Source: CAZMXI01 sp964570205
GTDB taxonomy: Bacteria > Planctomycetota > Phycisphaerae > Tepidisphaerales > Tepidisphaeraceae
Direction of reading: 5' to 3'
DNA length: 38,718 bases
NCBI GenBank assembly: GCA_964570205.1
Contig: CAZMXI010000018.1
Span: 1 to 38,718, forward strand
The position numbers and the translations under genes were made by a program. Under the pieces are notes generated by a model, which saw only the letters and a program-made list of their open reading frames with translations, did not search any database and was not told where the DNA came from. Shown here one piece after another: positions 1-7,874 of this stretch (position 1 is its first letter; every line of letters starts with the position of its first letter).

Positions 1-1
1 G

Positions 2-904
2 ATCTGCGCAGTCGAAATTCTCCCGCCATCCGGCGCCGAAACAAGCGCGCCCGCGCCCTCCTCGGGCGATCAGCCGCGCCGCGGCGCCGGGCGACCGGGT
101 GGAATGGGTCGGTCTCCCACGCTCGGCCCGGATGACAAGCAAGTCTTCCCCGACCCGCCCGCCGGGATCAACGCCAAACGCGATGGCATCCCGCACGGCC
201 AACTGGAGATGATCAGCTACGAATCGAAGTCCGTAGGCACTACCCGCAAGATGCAGGTTTATACGCCGCCCGGCTACTCCAAGGATAAAAAGTACCCGGT
301 GCTGTATCTCCTTCACGGCATCGGCGGCGATGAAACCGAGTGGCAGCGCTTTGCCTCGCCCAACTTGCTGCTTGACAATCTGCTGGCGGACGGCAAGGCC
401 GTGCCCATGATCATCGTCATGCCCAACGGCCGGGCCCAGAAGAATGACCGGGCCACGGGCGACACCATGCGATCCGCCCCCGCGTTCGCCGCCTTCGAGG
501 AGGATCTGCTTAAGGATGTGATCCCCTACATGGAGTCGCACTATTCAGTCCAGGCCGATCGAGAACACCGGGCGCTGGCCGGCCTGTCTATGGGCGGCGG
601 GCAGTCCCTCAACTTCGGGCTGGGGCACCTTGACACTTTCGCCTGGGTCGGCGGCTTCTCGTCGGCCCCCAACACCAAGCGACCCGCGGACCTCGTGCCC
701 GACCCCGCCGCCGCCAAGGCCAAGCTCAAATTGCTTTGGCTCTCCTGCGGCAACAAGGATGGCCTGATCGTCACCAGCCAGGGCGTGCATGCGTACATGA
801 AGGAAAAGGAAATCCCGCACGTCTGGAACGTGGATTCCCACGCCCACGACGCCACGCACTGGCGGAATAATCTGTACTATTTCATGCAACACGTCTTCCG
901 CTGA
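2..904 (+). CDS. CE1-type esterase (alpha/beta hydrolase), 5' end outside the window
   Basis: This is an enterochelin-esterase or feruloyl-esterase-like alpha/beta hydrolase that probably removes acyl groups from plant or algal polysaccharide outside the cytoplasm. The frame is open to the left edge, so the N-terminus and any signal peptide are missing. The first ATG at 104 sits inside a Pro/Gly/Arg-rich linker and is unlikely to be the true start. Numbering from that ATG, the fold begins with the strand-loop PVLYLLHGIGGDETEW (65-80, oxyanion-hole region). The nucleophile is Ser162 in GLSMG (160-164). Asp219 in SCGNKDG and His252 in DATHW complete a plausible Ser-Asp-His triad. The tail ends normally with TGA at 902-904. 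The GH95 fucosidase starts 99 bases downstream on the same strand, which supports a role in polysaccharide de-esterification. The family call is firm; the substrate is unknown. Confidence 0.85.
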   Translation: MCAVEILPPSGAETSAPAPSSGDQPRRGAGRPGGMGRSPTLGPDDKQVFPDPPAGINAKRDGIPHGQLEMISYESKSVGTTRKMQVYTPPGYSKDKKYPVLYLLHGIGGDETEWQRFASPNLLLDNLLADGKAVPMIIVMPNGRAQKNDRATGDTMRSAPAFAAFEEDLLKDVIPYMESHYSVQADREHRALAGLSMGGGQSLNFGLGHLDTFAWVGGFSSAPNTKRPADLVPDPAAAKAKLKLLWLSCGNKDGLIVTSQGVHAYMKEKEIPHVWNVDSHAHDATHWRNNLYYFMQHVFR

Positions 905-1003
905 TCTTCCAGGCCGAAAGACAAGCAATACCGGAACCGGCAGGTTATATTGCGGGCCGTCAGTTATCCGTGTGTTCGCTAAGTCAAGCAGGAGTGCTGT
1001 GCC

Positions 1004-3520
1004 ATGTCACATTGGGTGAGGGTGTCTCGGCTCGTAGCGTGCATGGTTGTGGCTGCAATGGCGGCCCAGGTCGGCTTCGCCGCCAGCGCGCCAAGCAGGA
1101 TTCCGGCGTTCACAGGCCAGCTCAGTGGCGAAGCGCCGCCGCCGGCCGAGCCGCTGAGCCTCTGGTATCGTCAACCCGCGACCGCTTGGACCAGCGCCCT
1201 GCCCGTCGGCAATGGCAGGCAGGGCGCCATGGTGTTCGGCGGCATCGATGCCGAGGTCCTGTGCCTGAATGAAGACACACTTTGGGCCGGCGGCCCTTAC
1301 ACGCCCGACAACCCCCAGGCCCTTGCGGCGCTGCCCCAGGTGCGCCAACTCATATGGGATGGCAAGTGGGCCGAAGCCCAGCGCCTGATGTCCCAGCGAA
1401 TGATGGCCAGGCCGCTCGGACAGCTTCCCTATCAGCCCGTGGGCGATCTCCTGCTGGCTTTCCCGCCGGTCGCCAACGCCGAAAACTACCGGCGCGAGCT
1501 CAACCTCCGCACCGCCACGGCCAGTGTCCAGTTCGCCTCCGGGGGCACGACCTTCACCCGTGAGCTGTTCGCCAGCGCCCCGGACAATGTCCTGGTCCTG
1601 CGCCTGACCGCCAGCAAACCCGGCCAGATCAACTTCAAGCTCTCGATGCGGACGGGCCAGAATCTCTCCGAAGCCGCGAACGCGGGCGCCACCGACACGC
1701 TCATCCTCAGCGGCACCAACCGCGAGTCGCAGGGCATCGCCGGCGCCCTGAAGTTCCAGACTCGCGCCAGGATCATCCATTCTGGCGGCACGCTCGAGGC
1801 GGTTGCGCGCCCGGCAACGCGCGTCGGCCCTTACACCCAAAGCCCCGCCGAGTACGCCCTCACCGGCGCGGACAGCGCCACCATCCTGATCGCCTCCGCG
1901 ACGAGCTACAAAAACTTTCAGGATGTCTCGGGCGACCCCAACCAGTTGGCCGGCGCCATCATCGACAAGGCGGCGGCCAAGGGTTACGACGCCCTGCGAA
2001 AGGACCACCTGGCCGACCACCAGAAGCTCTTCGATCGCGTCTCGCTCGATCTGGGCGCCGGCGATGACGCCAGGCTCCCCACCGATCAGCGCATCAGGAA
2101 CTTCGCCACGACCAACGATCCGTCCCTGGCCACGCTCTATTTCCAGTATGGCCGCTACCTGCTGATCGCCTGCTCCCGTCCCGGCGGGCAGCCGGCGAAT
2201 CTTCAGGGTCTGTGGAACGATTCAACCTCGCCTCCCTGGGGCAGCAAGTACACCATCAACATCAACACCGAGATGAACTACTGGCCCGTCGATAACACCA
2301 ACCTGGGCGAATGCATCGAGCCGCTGATGGTGATGGTTGAAGACCTTCAGGTCACCGGGGCCAGGACTGCCAAAACGATGTACAACGCCCGCGGCTGGGT
2401 CGCCCATCACAACACCGACCTGTGGCGCGCCACAGCGCCCATCGACGGCCCGCAATTCGGCATGTGGCCCACGGGCGGGGCATGGCTGTGCAACACGCTC
2501 TATGACCACTATGAATTCACGCGCGACCGCGCGTTCCTGCAGCGGCTTTACAGGCCCATGAAAGGCGCTGCGGAGTTCTTCCTCGACACTCTGGTCGAAG
2601 AGCCCACGCACAAATGGCTGGTCACCAATCCCAGCCTCTCGCCGGAAAACGGCCACCACCGCAATGGAGCCAATTGCGCCGGCCCGACCATGGACATGCA
2701 GATCCTCCGCGATCTGTTCGCCCACTGCATCGAAGCCGCCGAGACGCTCGGCGTCGACGAGGATCTCCGCAAGCAGCTCGCCGCCGCGCGACAGCGCCTG
2801 GCGCCCAATCAGATCGGCTCGGCCGGGCAGCTTCAGGAATGGCTGGAAGACTGGGACATGCAGGCTCCCGATCCTCGTCATCGCCATGTCTCGCATCTCT
2901 ACGGCTTCTATCCCGGCAAGGACATCGCCTTTGCCGACAAGGACCTGGCCGCCGCCGTGAAGAAGTCCCTCGAAGTTCGCGGCGATAATGCCACCGGCTG
3001 GGGACTGGGCTGGCGGCTGAACCTATGGGCTCGCCTGCACGATGGCCCGCACGCGTACAAGATCGTTCAGCTTCTCCTGGCCCCCGCCAAGCCTCAACCC
3101 AATTCCCGCGATCGCTCCGGCGTCTATAACAACCTCTTCGACGCCCATCCACCGTTCCAGATCGATGGCAACTTCGGCGGCGCCGCCGGCATCGCCGAGA
3201 TGTTCCTGCAATCGACTGCTCCCCGTGCCGGTAAGCCCGCATCCATCGAGTTGCTTCCCGCCTTGCCGCCGCAATGGTCGGCCGGCAAGATCACCGGGCT
3301 GCGAGCCCGCGGGGGGTTCGAGGTGGAGATTCGCTGGCGCGATGGGAAGCTCGTTGGCGCTGCTATTCGAAACACCGGCCCCCGCGCGGCCATCGATGTG
3401 GTTTACGCCGGGAAGACGATGCGCCTGACGCTCGATGCTGGTATGACTCAATCGCTCGATGCGCAGCTTCTCAGCGTCGGTGATTCCGCCGCCGCCCGTT
3501 CAGTCCCGTTGCTTCGATAG
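1004..3520 (+). CDS. GH95 family alpha-L-fucosidase, secreted
   Basis: This 838-residue inverting alpha-1,2-L-fucosidase-type glycoside hydrolase has a typical GH95 length. A signal peptide is visible (basic VRVSR, hydrophobic core, cleavage near GFA-AS at about 27), so it acts in the periplasm or outside the cell. The N-terminal beta-sandwich domain shows the GH95 hallmarks LPVGNG and LNEDTLWAGGPY. The (alpha/alpha)6 barrel carries NINTEMNYWP, with Asn419 and Asn421 aligned with the water-activating asparagines of the Bifidobacterium enzyme. Glu548 in SLSPENG fits the general acid, and Asp721 lies in QIDGNFGG. All key residues are therefore present. The start is chosen from AGGAG nine bases before the ATG. 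It follows the esterase gene and may be co-transcribed with it. A second fucosidase of a different family (GH29) lies at 24.6 kb. Activity on other alpha-L or alpha-D-galactosides, known in this family, cannot be excluded. Confidence 0.93.
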   Translation: MSHWVRVSRLVACMVVAAMAAQVGFAASAPSRIPAFTGQLSGEAPPPAEPLSLWYRQPATAWTSALPVGNGRQGAMVFGGIDAEVLCLNEDTLWAGGPYTPDNPQALAALPQVRQLIWDGKWAEAQRLMSQRMMARPLGQLPYQPVGDLLLAFPPVANAENYRRELNLRTATASVQFASGGTTFTRELFASAPDNVLVLRLTASKPGQINFKLSMRTGQNLSEAANAGATDTLILSGTNRESQGIAGALKFQTRARIIHSGGTLEAVARPATRVGPYTQSPAEYALTGADSATILIASATSYKNFQDVSGDPNQLAGAIIDKAAAKGYDALRKDHLADHQKLFDRVSLDLGAGDDARLPTDQRIRNFATTNDPSLATLYFQYGRYLLIACSRPGGQPANLQGLWNDSTSPPWGSKYTININTEMNYWPVDNTNLGECIEPLMVMVEDLQVTGARTAKTMYNARGWVAHHNTDLWRATAPIDGPQFGMWPTGGAWLCNTLYDHYEFTRDRAFLQRLYRPMKGAAEFFLDTLVEEPTHKWLVTNPSLSPENGHHRNGANCAGPTMDMQILRDLFAHCIEAAETLGVDEDLRKQLAAARQRLAPNQIGSAGQLQEWLEDWDMQAPDPRHRHVSHLYGFYPGKDIAFADKDLAAAVKKSLEVRGDNATGWGLGWRLNLWARLHDGPHAYKIVQLLLAPAKPQPNSRDRSGVYNNLFDAHPPFQIDGNFGGAAGIAEMFLQSTAPRAGKPASIELLPALPPQWSAGKITGLRARGGFEVEIRWRDGKLVGAAIRNTGPRAAIDVVYAGKTMRLTLDAGMTQSLDAQLLSVGDSAAARSVPLLR

Positions 3521-3630
3521 GTGCAAAGCCGCTCTCGCCCGGATTACGCTATGCCCCTGTTGCGTGACTGGCCAGCGTGTGGCTTAACTGGTTCCGCTGC
3601 AAACACCGGTCGCGAAACCACGCAGCGCTC

Positions 3631-4665
3631 TTACAGGCGATTCGCGTATTTTGCGATCTGATCGGTGGCGGTGGCAAGAACCGGCTCGATCCCAAGCTGG
3701 CGCAAACAGCTTGATTGCTTGCACTTGCGCTTGTAACAGGGCATGCAATCAAGATTCGCCCGCACCACGCTGTCCATCCGCTGGTAGGGCCCGGTGCGGA
3801 TCGGATTTGTCGGGCCGAAGATCGCCACCAGTGGCCGGCCCAGCGCGGCGGCGATGTGCATCGGCCCCGAATCGTTCGCAATCACCAGCTCTGCCCGCTC
3901 CAGCAGCGCAACGAGTTGCTTCAGATTGGTCCGGCACGAGAGGTTGACCGCCCCGGGAATGGCGCTGGCCAGTTCCGCGGCGTCTTTGCCCCCGGCCACA
4001 ACGCTGGCCAGGCCGAACCGTTCCCGCAACGGCTCGACCAGTGCCCCGAACCGCTCGGCCGGCCATCGCTTGGTCAACCAGTTCGCGCCTGGCATCAGCA
4101 CCGCATAACGCGTGCCCGGCGCAACTAGGGTATCCACGTGCCTTCGGTCGCCTTCCGAAACGGCAAATTCGAACTCGATCGGGGTCGTATCGCAGGCTGC
4201 CGTGCGCGCCAGTTGCAGATATCGGTCGACCGCATGCTGGTCCATGGTCCCGATGGGAACTTGATGGGTGTAGAACATCCACGCGCCCTCACGGGCGCTG
4301 GCGAAGCCGATCCGGATCGGCGCACGTGTCTGCCGGCACAGCCACCCGCTTCGGAACAGGCCCTGCAGATCGATCACCATATCAAACCTGTGTTCAAGCA
4401 GGTCGCGGTGGAGACGCAGCAGATCGATTGCCGCCGCGGGATTCCGCCATGCGGCGCCGAAACGATGGCGGTCGAACAGGATGATCTCATTGAGAGCCGG
4501 GTGTGATTCAATTAATCCCGCGCACGCTGGCGCTACCATCCATGCGATGTGGGCTGACGGGTATCGCCGGCGCAACAGGCCCAACACTGGCAGCGTGTGG
4601 GTGACATCGCCCAGGCTGCTCGGCTTGATGATCAGGATGCGGGTCGGGTCGCCAGCCATGCTCAT
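3631..4665 (-). CDS. GT9 glycosyltransferase, ADP-heptose:LPS heptosyltransferase type
   Basis: This is a 344-residue glycosyltransferase of family GT9 (WaaC/WaaF type), expected to transfer a heptose-like sugar from an ADP-sugar onto the LPS inner core on the cytoplasmic face of the inner membrane. The N-terminal motif ILIIKPSSLGDVTHTLP contains the catalytic-type Asp20. The C-terminal nucleotide-sugar half contains PGANWLTKRWP and NDSGPMHIAAALG (Asp265, His270), followed by VAIFGPTNP. Four cysteines near the C-terminus (307, 310, 315, 320), as in other GT9 tails, may bind metal. The frame stays open upstream to 4752, but the start at 4665 is preferred: its ATG overlaps the stop of the kinase gene as ATGA, and GGAGG lies seven bases upstream. 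Translational coupling to the WaaP-like kinase supports a shared core-assembly role. Exact acceptor and sugar are not predictable. Confidence 0.88.
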   Translation of the reverse strand: MSMAGDPTRILIIKPSSLGDVTHTLPVLGLLRRRYPSAHIAWMVAPACAGLIESHPALNEIILFDRHRFGAAWRNPAAAIDLLRLHRDLLEHRFDMVIDLQGLFRSGWLCRQTRAPIRIGFASAREGAWMFYTHQVPIGTMDQHAVDRYLQLARTAACDTTPIEFEFAVSEGDRRHVDTLVAPGTRYAVLMPGANWLTKRWPAERFGALVEPLRERFGLASVVAGGKDAAELASAIPGAVNLSCRTNLKQLVALLERAELVIANDSGPMHIAAALGRPLVAIFGPTNPIRTGPYQRMDSVVRANLDCMPCYKRKCKQSSCLRQLGIEPVLATATDQIAKYANRL

Positions 4666-6254
4666 GGCTTGGCCTCCGAGTGGCGCGAGGTGAATGTCGG
4701 GTCGATCCCGTGCGGAAACAGCAATTCCTCGATCTGGGTCGCTGTGGCCCATGGCTTATAGCCCAGGCAGAGCGCTCTCGCCTCGTCAGGCCCGAAGTCG
4801 GCACGATCCTTGAGGCTTCGCAGCAGGCGGTGAATCCCCCCGCGTGGCGTGCGAAAACGACGGATTCCATCCAAATCGATGACGTAGGGCGTGGGGCCGC
4901 GCCTCGGGTCATCCCATACCATCCAGTTGCTGCACTTGGCGTCGTACAGGAACAGGCGGGTTTCCTCCAGCCTCCTGAGCATTCGGCCGATGCGATGGAA
5001 CAACGTCCGACGCCCGTCAGACTCGATCAGGCGGAAGTCGACCGATTCCAGGTCGGCGCTGGGAATGCGCTCCAGCACGAGCAGCGCGTCCGTGGGATAA
5101 CCCCACGCTCGCTTCTCCATGATCAGCAGCGGCCATGCCGTCGGCACATCCCGTACGACGAGCTGCCATGCCTTGTTCCAGGCACGCCGCGCTCGCATGC
5201 CGCGGCCGATCTCGTTGATGTAACGGTACCAGAACTTTCGACGCGGGCGCTTGATCACGATCGGAATCGGTTTGCCTCCGATGACCAGGTCGCCTGCCAG
5301 CACATCGCCCGACCGGGAATGCTTCAGCGTCTCGAACTGGTCGCTGGCCATCATGTCCAGCAGGAGTGGCCATGCTTCCTGCCAGTCGGCCTGGGTGAAC
5401 TGCATCCGGCTGACGGCGCTCCATCGCCGTGGCAGAGAAGCACGCCGGAAGAATTGCCCGCTCCAGGCCCCGATCTTGATCCGGCCCACGCTCGCCTCAT
5501 CGCCCACGATGCGGGACGCATCCCCTCCATACATCGCCTGCTCGCGATGGATCAAATGAAGCGGAGGCCGCCCGCCCACGAACTGCTTCCATCCCCGGAG
5601 CATATCCGTCATCCCCGCAAACGGGCGGAAACGGTGCGCGAGCTGGACGATGTCCGCCGTCTTCAGGCCTTCTTTGACGATGCCCTCGCCGTTCGCCAGG
5701 TGCAGACGCTCGTTACGGATCAGAAAACTGTCCGGGCCGAGCGCTGGATGGCCCAGGCCCCCTTTGCCGAGACTCTCCAGCAGATCCAGCAGTTGCCCCA
5801 CCAGTTCTCGGTAGGCGGGGGCGGCTTCGCCAACCAGGTCGTATTCCACAAGGTAATCGCCAAGCCGCGCTGACGGCTCAATCGCATCGCGAATAAGCGC
5901 GTCGCCCTTGTGGCCGGCGAGATTGAACCCCATGAGAACCGCAACCGCCCTTGGGGCGGGAACGCCCGCCTTCTGAAGCCATTGCAGGCGGTGGAACTCG
6001 TTCAGAGCAGGATTGCGGCGAAGTCGTTTGCCAAGCCAGCCGGACGAGGTAGCATAAAACAGCAACTCATACGGCCGCCCGCTGTAATCGAACCGCCATA
6101 TCTGCTGATCAGGCCGTGCAGCGACCAGGTGGCCCACTTGGGGCAAGTCCTTGAGAAGTTGTTCGAGGTCGGCTTGGGACACCGGGCATGCAGTGTAGTG
6201 TGTTTGCGGGACGTTGTCAGGGATCGCCGGCCAGGTCGGGTCATGGGCCGCCAT
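4662..6254 (-). CDS. Tandem WaaP/InaA-like LPS kinase (pseudokinase-kinase fusion)
   Basis: This 530-residue protein appears to hold two WaaP/InaA-like kinase halves. The C-terminal half (about 290-520) has a candidate ATP lysine (VIKRP, Lys335), a catalytic loop LYDAKCSNW with Asp438 and Asn443, and a DFG-like VIDLDGIRR (Asp460). It therefore looks active and would phosphorylate an LPS-core sugar. The N-terminal half (about 40-210) has the same layout, including NEFHRLQWLQKAGVPAPRAV and GHPALGPDSFLI, but the catalytic HRD-type aspartate and the DFG element are gone. I read it as a pseudokinase. The preferred start is the ATG at 6254; an in-frame GTG at 6284 is possible. Either start overlaps the ROK gene end, and the stop overlaps the GT9 start, so this is the centre of a compact operon. 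Single-domain WaaP proteins are about half this length. Confidence 0.8.
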   Translation of the reverse strand: MAAHDPTWPAIPDNVPQTHYTACPVSQADLEQLLKDLPQVGHLVAARPDQQIWRFDYSGRPYELLFYATSSGWLGKRLRRNPALNEFHRLQWLQKAGVPAPRAVAVLMGFNLAGHKGDALIRDAIEPSARLGDYLVEYDLVGEAAPAYRELVGQLLDLLESLGKGGLGHPALGPDSFLIRNERLHLANGEGIVKEGLKTADIVQLAHRFRPFAGMTDMLRGWKQFVGGRPPLHLIHREQAMYGGDASRIVGDEASVGRIKIGAWSGQFFRRASLPRRWSAVSRMQFTQADWQEAWPLLLDMMASDQFETLKHSRSGDVLAGDLVIGGKPIPIVIKRPRRKFWYRYINEIGRGMRARRAWNKAWQLVVRDVPTAWPLLIMEKRAWGYPTDALLVLERIPSADLESVDFRLIESDGRRTLFHRIGRMLRRLEETRLFLYDAKCSNWMVWDDPRRGPTPYVIDLDGIRRFRTPRGGIHRLLRSLKDRADFGPDEARALCLGYKPWATATQIEELLFPHGIDPTFTSRHSEAKP

Positions 6255-7164
6255 CGATGCCCGACGCGGCCAGGCGAAGCGCACCGAGCGGCACGGCGTC
6301 TTCTGCCAGGCGGGCCAGGCGAACCTCCGGCACCGGGTGAAACGCGTGCATCACGAAATCGGCCAGCCGCCCGGCGACGGCCTGCCGAAGCGGCTCGCCC
6401 ACCAGCGCCAGCCCGCCGCCCAGGATCAGCGACTGTGGATGGAACAGATGAACCACGTGCGATAGCGCGAAAGCCAGGTCTTCGCCCAGGTTGCTCATGA
6501 GCTGTTGAGCGACCGGATCGCCCTGGCGCAGTGCGCTGGCGAGGTGTCGGGCTTCGCCGCCGCGCTCGCCGCCGACCAGTTGCGCCAGTATGCACCCCGG
6601 CTTCTCGGTGATGAGCTGGCGGATCCGCGCATCCACCGCCCAGCCCGAGCACCGGTCCTCGACACTCGCCCCGGCACGGTCCATCCTCAGTTGGCCGAAT
6701 TCCGCCTCGCCCGGCGGCATCCCGTGATAAATACGTCCATCCACCACCAGCCCGCCGCCCACCCCCGATCCCATCGTCACATAGAAAACCGGGTTGCACC
6801 CCGCGCCCGCGCCGCTGGTGGCCTCCCCCAGGGCGGCGACGTTCGCGTCATTGTCGGCCCGCGCCGGCAGCCCCGTCACGTGTAGGAGCCAGTCTGCCAG
6901 CGAAAAGTCCGCCCACCCCTCGATCTGGTGCGAACAGGCAATGCGACCTGTGGCGGCGTCAATCGGTCCGCCGAATCCCACGCCTATCGCCTGCGCGTCG
7001 GCCACGGCTAGAATCTCCCTCAAGCCCGCCTCAAGTTGTGACCGGATGCCGGATGCGCCCAGATCTCGCCTGACGTTCGCACGCCAGCGGCGCTCAATTC
7101 GGCCGGCGCGACCGGCCACCACCTGCAATTTCGTGCCGCCGATTTCAATGCCGATATGGGACAT
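6241..7164 (-). CDS. ROK family sugar kinase-like protein lacking the zinc motif
   Basis: This is a 307-residue protein of the ROK family (glucokinase, N-acetylglucosamine or N-acetylmannosamine kinase). The N-terminal phosphate loop is IGIEIGGTK and the catalytic region is RADNDANVAALGE with Asp106. GSGVGGGLVVDG follows as the second nucleotide-binding loop. There is no helix-turn-helix, so it is an enzyme type and not a repressor. Oddly, the zinc site is missing: the usual GEIGH histidine is a Gln (AEFGQL), and the CxCGxxGC cluster is replaced by a segment with a single cysteine (EDRCSGWAVD). The start at the ATG of 7164 precedes the conserved core directly; an upstream TTG at 7185 would add seven residues. 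It lies 30 bases after the hypothetical gene, and its end overlaps the kinase fusion gene, so it probably feeds phosphorylated sugar into the same glycan pathway. That last point is inference. Confidence 0.85.
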   Translation of the reverse strand: MSHIGIEIGGTKLQVVAGRAGRIERRWRANVRRDLGASGIRSQLEAGLREILAVADAQAIGVGFGGPIDAATGRIACSHQIEGWADFSLADWLLHVTGLPARADNDANVAALGEATSGAGAGCNPVFYVTMGSGVGGGLVVDGRIYHGMPPGEAEFGQLRMDRAGASVEDRCSGWAVDARIRQLITEKPGCILAQLVGGERGGEARHLASALRQGDPVAQQLMSNLGEDLAFALSHVVHLFHPQSLILGGGLALVGEPLRQAVAGRLADFVMHAFHPVPEVRLARLAEDAVPLGALRLAASGIDGGP

Positions 7165-7194
7165 GACCCGTTGCCGTTGTGCCAATTACCTCAT

Positions 7195-7707
7195 TCAGCG
7201 CCGCCACCGATGCCGGGCGGAGCGCAGAAAACGCAGGCCGTCGAGAAACAGGTCGCGCAACTCGGCGTCAATCCACGGCTGGCGAACCGCCCAGTTGAAA
7301 CCGTGCCGCAGTTCTTCGTCAGACAGGGTGCTGATGCGCTCCGCGTGCCGCAGCATGGCCAGAATGATGCTCGCGTAATAAAGCAACAGGGCGACGTCCG
7401 GCGGCGGGTCGATCGACTCGCTGTCCCGGGCTCTCTTTGACAGGTCTTTCACCATCCACAGCAGGTCCATCGGCGGACGGGGGTGCGACAGCAGGTCCGC
7501 AAAGGTCTGAATCGGCGGGGTGGCCAATGACGCCAGAACCGATGCGATTTCGCCCCTGTTCGGGCCCGGAAAGACGTGCGTCAGCCTTGCCCCCATTTGC
7601 CGACGCAGCGCCGTCCGCAGTTCCTGCGCAGGCCAGATGGCCCGGTCCGTCGTGTCGAACGCGATCACGCGCGACAGTTGCTCCGATTGGCCCTGCGGCT
7701 CTTCCAT
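7195..7707 (-). CDS. Conserved hypothetical protein (planctomycete-type)
   Basis: This is a 170-residue soluble protein with no signal peptide or membrane segment. I do not recognise a named domain. The architecture recalls small proteins I have seen repeatedly in planctomycete genomes: an N-terminal FDTTDRAIWPAQEL segment, a central TFADLLSHPRPPMDLL segment, then a helical part with LLLYYASIILAMLRH and a WAVRQPWIDAELRDLF tail. The many Trp, Leu and Arg residues suggest an all-helical fold. The start at 7707 is chosen from CGGAG eight bases upstream; the longer open frame to 7830 has an unconvincing Arg/Cys-rich beginning. It is the first gene of the minus-strand operon with the ROK kinase, the double kinase and the heptosyltransferase. 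The 167 bases upstream (7708-7874) show no further gene. Confidence 0.7.
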   Translation of the reverse strand: MEEPQGQSEQLSRVIAFDTTDRAIWPAQELRTALRRQMGARLTHVFPGPNRGEIASVLASLATPPIQTFADLLSHPRPPMDLLWMVKDLSKRARDSESIDPPPDVALLLYYASIILAMLRHAERISTLSDEELRHGFNWAVRQPWIDAELRDLFLDGLRFLRSARHRWRR

Positions 7708-7874
7708 GGCGCGCACTCCGGCAAACCACAAGCCCTGCCGGCGGCAGGAGAAGAACGCCGCGAAGTGTAGCCGCCGCCCACGCCGGTGACAAGGAAAAGC
7801 CGCCGATCGACTCGATTGAACGGGCCCCACACGACTCTTTCGCGGGGGGGTGGCCGGCTTCCTGCCAATAGCCG

